IMG/VR virus record: IMGVR_UViG_3300031658_000024
Coordinates: 1 to 42,731 of that record
Length of the DNA stretch: 42,731 nucleotides
Strand: one strand, 5' to 3'
Source of the DNA: a virus
The position numbers and the translations under genes were made by a program. Each line of letters begins with the position of its first letter. The first letter of the stretch is position 1. This document shows positions 41,371-42,731 of this stretch, one piece after another. The notes beneath the pieces are model-generated. The model made no database searches. It saw only the letters and a program-made list of their open reading frames with translations, and had not been told where the DNA came from.

Positions 41371-41381
41371 CGCCGAAGGCG
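41371..41381 (-). promoter_or_regulatory. Short GNA-triloop hairpin
   Basis: CGCC-GAA-GGCG on the plus strand, 4-bp stem, in the region before the early genes. Weak alone; counted because of loop type and strand. Confidence 0.3.
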
Positions 41382-41417
41382 GATAGCGGTCTCTTATATT
41401 ACTTAGTCTTATATAGG

Positions 41418-41486
41418 GTGCACCCACGTGCACCCATGTGGGGTGCATTATACTGCACCTCTATAGACGTGCACTCACGTGCACCT
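41418..41486. repeat. Clustered GTGCAC repeats
   Basis: Two similar blocks, GTGCACCCACGTGCACCC (41418-41435) and GTGCACTCACGTGCACCT (41469-41486), each preceded by a TATAG sequence, with further TGCA(C/T) sites between. The palindromic GTGCAC occurs four times in 69 bases. Likely a binding site array for a protein acting at the divergent promoters, origin or ends. Confidence 0.6.
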
Positions 41487-41573
41487 CACTTATATCATAA
41501 GTAATGTAGATAGGGGGTTGCTTTATACATATATGTGTAGTATGTTGGTCACATAACAAAGAAAGAACCCCTC

Positions 41574-41738
41574 ATGCTTATGATTAAAAACTACGTTACA
41601 TTGGTTAGCGCAATATGCGCAACCGTGAGTCTTTATAGAACTGCCCGAAAAGCGAAGCAAGAATATGAATATGACGAGCTGACCCGCACCAAAACAATTG
41701 AAGAGAAATTTAGAATAAACACGGAGGAATTCAAATGA
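41574..41738 (+). CDS. Small protein with short N-terminal hydrophobic segment
   Basis: Found by hand: ATG 41574 (or 41580), stop TGA overlapping the next start (ATGA). The 54 residues begin with a hydrophobic stretch (KNYVTLVSAICATVSLY) and continue as a charged helix (RKAKQEYEYDELTRTK). No strong ribosome site. First gene of the rightward block. Confidence 0.5.
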   Translation: MLMIKNYVTLVSAICATVSLYRTARKAKQEYEYDELTRTKTIEEKFRINTEEFK

Positions 41739-42070
41739 TCATTCGCCACAATCTACCAAACAATAAGTTTACTAAGTTGGATCGAAGAGTATTTTCTAAT
41801 AGTAAGATAAGTGATGGGGCCGTGAGGTTGTATGGTTACATGTGTAGTTTGCGGAATGGTGCTAACTTTAGTGACAAATACCTACTTACTGCGCTGAATA
41901 TAAGTAAGAGAGCGCTGTATAACCGGAAGAAGGAGCTTAAAGAGGCAGACTTGATCTTAATAGACCAGATTAGCGCACGAGTTTATGTGGCTTATATTGG
42001 ATACACTGATTTTACAGCTCGGCAGGTAAAGAATTTGTGGAAATCAGAGGAAGATCATGACACAAACTAA
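41735..42070 (+). CDS. Winged helix-turn-helix protein, HTH_36-like
   Basis: A 111-residue protein with GGAGGA 8 bases before the ATG. Residues about 15-75 (DRRVFSNSKISDGAVRLYGY ... YLLTALNISKRALYNRKKEL) match the replication-initiator-type winged helix: two helices, then a recognition helix after NISKRAL and a wing. It could regulate transcription from the adjacent divergent region or bind there for replication. It overlaps the genes on both sides, so the group is one unit. Confidence 0.75.
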   Translation: MIIRHNLPNNKFTKLDRRVFSNSKISDGAVRLYGYMCSLRNGANFSDKYLLTALNISKRALYNRKKELKEADLILIDQISARVYVAYIGYTDFTARQVKNLWKSEEDHDTN

Positions 42071-42281
42071 AAAAGGGAGTATGTTAGAAACAGTAACTAA
42101 CACTTTTTCAGGAACTGTGGTAAGCTATGTTCTGACATTAACGGTGATGCCCTTATTTGATATGCACCCCTCGTACAGTGATGCATTTGGGTTGTCTATT
42201 ATATACACGATAGCTTCATTAATTCGAGGCTATATAATAAGAAGAGTGTTTAATAAGAGCAAAAATTCGTCAACCAAATAA
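42057..42281 (+). CDS. Small two-helix membrane protein, DUF7220-like
   Basis: A 74-residue protein with an N-terminal KKGSMLETVTNTFSG, two membrane helices (about 20-35 and 43-58), and a basic end (IRRVFNKSKNSS). Pattern and length match a common phage membrane protein family that I remember as DUF7220 (start GS-x-E-x-x-x-N, middle MPLF, end RxxxxRR). Function unknown. It overlaps the upstream gene by 14 bases. Confidence 0.72.
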   Translation: MTQTKKGSMLETVTNTFSGTVVSYVLTLTVMPLFDMHPSYSDAFGLSIIYTIASLIRGYIIRRVFNKSKNSSTK

Positions 42282-42400
42282 TATTTAGCTTGCGTTAAGT
42301 GTAAAAACATAGATAAATAGGAACACACATTTATTTATAGGAACAATTGTGGCTAGAAAATACAACAATCCCATACCCCCTAAGAAAGAAGAGATTTATC

Positions 42401-42586
42401 ATGGCTAAAAAACCAACAGTACAAAAGATCACTCCTAAAGAGGTGGTAATGTCTGCCCCAATTCCGACACCTGAAGCACAGCCTATGACAGATAAAGAGC
42501 GTAGAGTTGCTAAAGTAATGGCAAAACGCGCTGCAGCACAAGAACATAGAGCTGCTGCTGATGGTGATAGACACACTAGAAAATAA
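42401..42586 (+). CDS. Small basic hypothetical protein, 61 residues
   Basis: I choose ATG 42401 (MAKKPTVQ), with AAGAAGAG upstream, not the TTG at 42347. The protein is rich in K, P and A, disordered at the start and helical at the end (DKERRVAKVMAKRAAAQEHR). The 119-base gap before it contains only an ATAAATA/TATTTAT inverted repeat. Precedes a probable virion gene; function unknown. Confidence 0.65.
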   Translation: MAKKPTVQKITPKEVVMSAPIPTPEAQPMTDKERRVAKVMAKRAAAQEHRAAADGDRHTRK

Positions 42587-42607
42587 ACCTCAAAAGGACT
42601 AAATAAG

Positions 42608-42731
42608 ATGGCACAAGGCGACTTAACAATTTTCAACGAAGCAAAGCTGGCGGTACTTAACGCTGTGCATGACTTCGACTCAGACACGTTTAAAGTGGCG
42701 TTTATTACTTCAACCCCGGTTGTAGCTCAAG
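42608..42731 (+). CDS. Probable virion-associated protein, 3' partial
   Basis: ATG 42608 with AAAAGGA 9 bases upstream; the frame stays open to the right edge. The visible 41 residues (MAQGDLTIFNEAKLAVLNAV, then HDFDSDTFKVAFITS) match a widespread phage family with N-terminus MAxGxxxxFNExKxxxxxxVHDxxSDTxKxAFIT, often annotated as a structural or decoration protein. It would be among the first genes of the late block. Confidence 0.75.
   Translation, partial: MAQGDLTIFNEAKLAVLNAVHDFDSDTFKVAFITSTPVVAQ

Larger units (their letters stand above)
40588..41573. other. Gene-free region between divergent blocks: candidate early promoter/genome-end region
   Basis: No convincing gene in nearly 1 kb. 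It holds an AGCCAA/TTGGCT hairpin (40642-40657), A/T runs (40740-40800), a repeated ATGCCACTATT (about 40830 and 40883), a GC-rich patch (40923-40945), a 10-bp tandem repeat (41083-41112), two hairpins with GNA loops (41268-41298, 41371-41381) and clustered GTGCAC sites (41418-41486). Leftward early genes start on one side, rightward genes on the other. In N4 the terminal repeats lie between these blocks, so the packaged ends may be here. Confidence 0.5.

Noticed and set aside
42349-42408. 19-codon GTG-start frame before the 61-residue gene
   Set aside because: Too short, overlaps the next start, no strong ribosome site.
1-42731. CRISPR array, integrase, insertion sequence or lysogeny genes
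   Set aside because: No regular spaced repeats, recombinase motifs or transposase genes were seen; the window looks like a strictly lytic phage.

Overview
This window is a large part of the genome of an N4-like podovirus (family Schitoviridae) infecting a Gram-negative bacterium. Three marks of that family are present. A giant virion protein of 3,853 residues carries single-subunit RNA polymerase motifs (N4 gp50-type virion RNA polymerase). A second phage RNA polymerase is split into two genes (N4 gp15/gp16-type). The usual replication set is there: family A DNA polymerase, primase, P-loop ATPase, single-stranded DNA-binding protein, MoxR/VWA pair. The DNA is AT-rich. No host can be named from the sequence; a lipoprotein gene and a transglycosylase-like domain point to a Gram-negative envelope.

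Layout. (1) Bases 1-15990, plus strand: the last four genes of the late, virion block (a membrane-rich protein entering from the left edge, a T7 gp14-like protein, a 990-residue protein with a lytic-transglycosylase-like end, and the giant polymerase). (2) Bases 15980-40587, minus strand, converging on the giant gene. Read in transcription order it starts at about 40.6 kb with small early genes (zinc ribbons, one-helix membrane peptides, hypotheticals). The split polymerase follows (37.0-34.6 kb), then small middle genes including a lipoprotein and a DUF3310 protein, then a phosphoesterase, the MoxR/VWA pair, a Dda-type helicase, DNA polymerase, a PD-(D/E)XK nuclease, primase, ATPase, SSB and a RuvC-like resolvase. 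(3) Bases 40588-41573: about 1 kb without convincing genes but rich in repeats and hairpins, lying between divergent blocks. By comparison with N4 this is where the genome ends and the early promoters would be expected. (4) Bases 41574-42731, plus strand: small genes that look like the start of the late block, the last cut by the right edge.

How it should work, by comparison with N4: the virion polymerase enters with the DNA and transcribes early genes from hairpin promoters, the split polymerase takes over middle genes, and the host polymerase with phage SSB makes late genes. The most interesting signal is a set of small perfect hairpins with GNA triloops, all with the GNA loop on the plus strand, i.e. 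the template strand of the leftward genes. That is the loop type and strand of N4 virion-polymerase promoters, but here the hairpins are spread through the whole leftward block. Other points: a zinc-protease-like HExxH motif in the giant polymerase, a tRNA-like fold before the MoxR gene, a strongly folded 0.3 kb noncoding RNA candidate, repeated leader hairpins before early genes, and eight genes of 24-54 codons found by hand reading.
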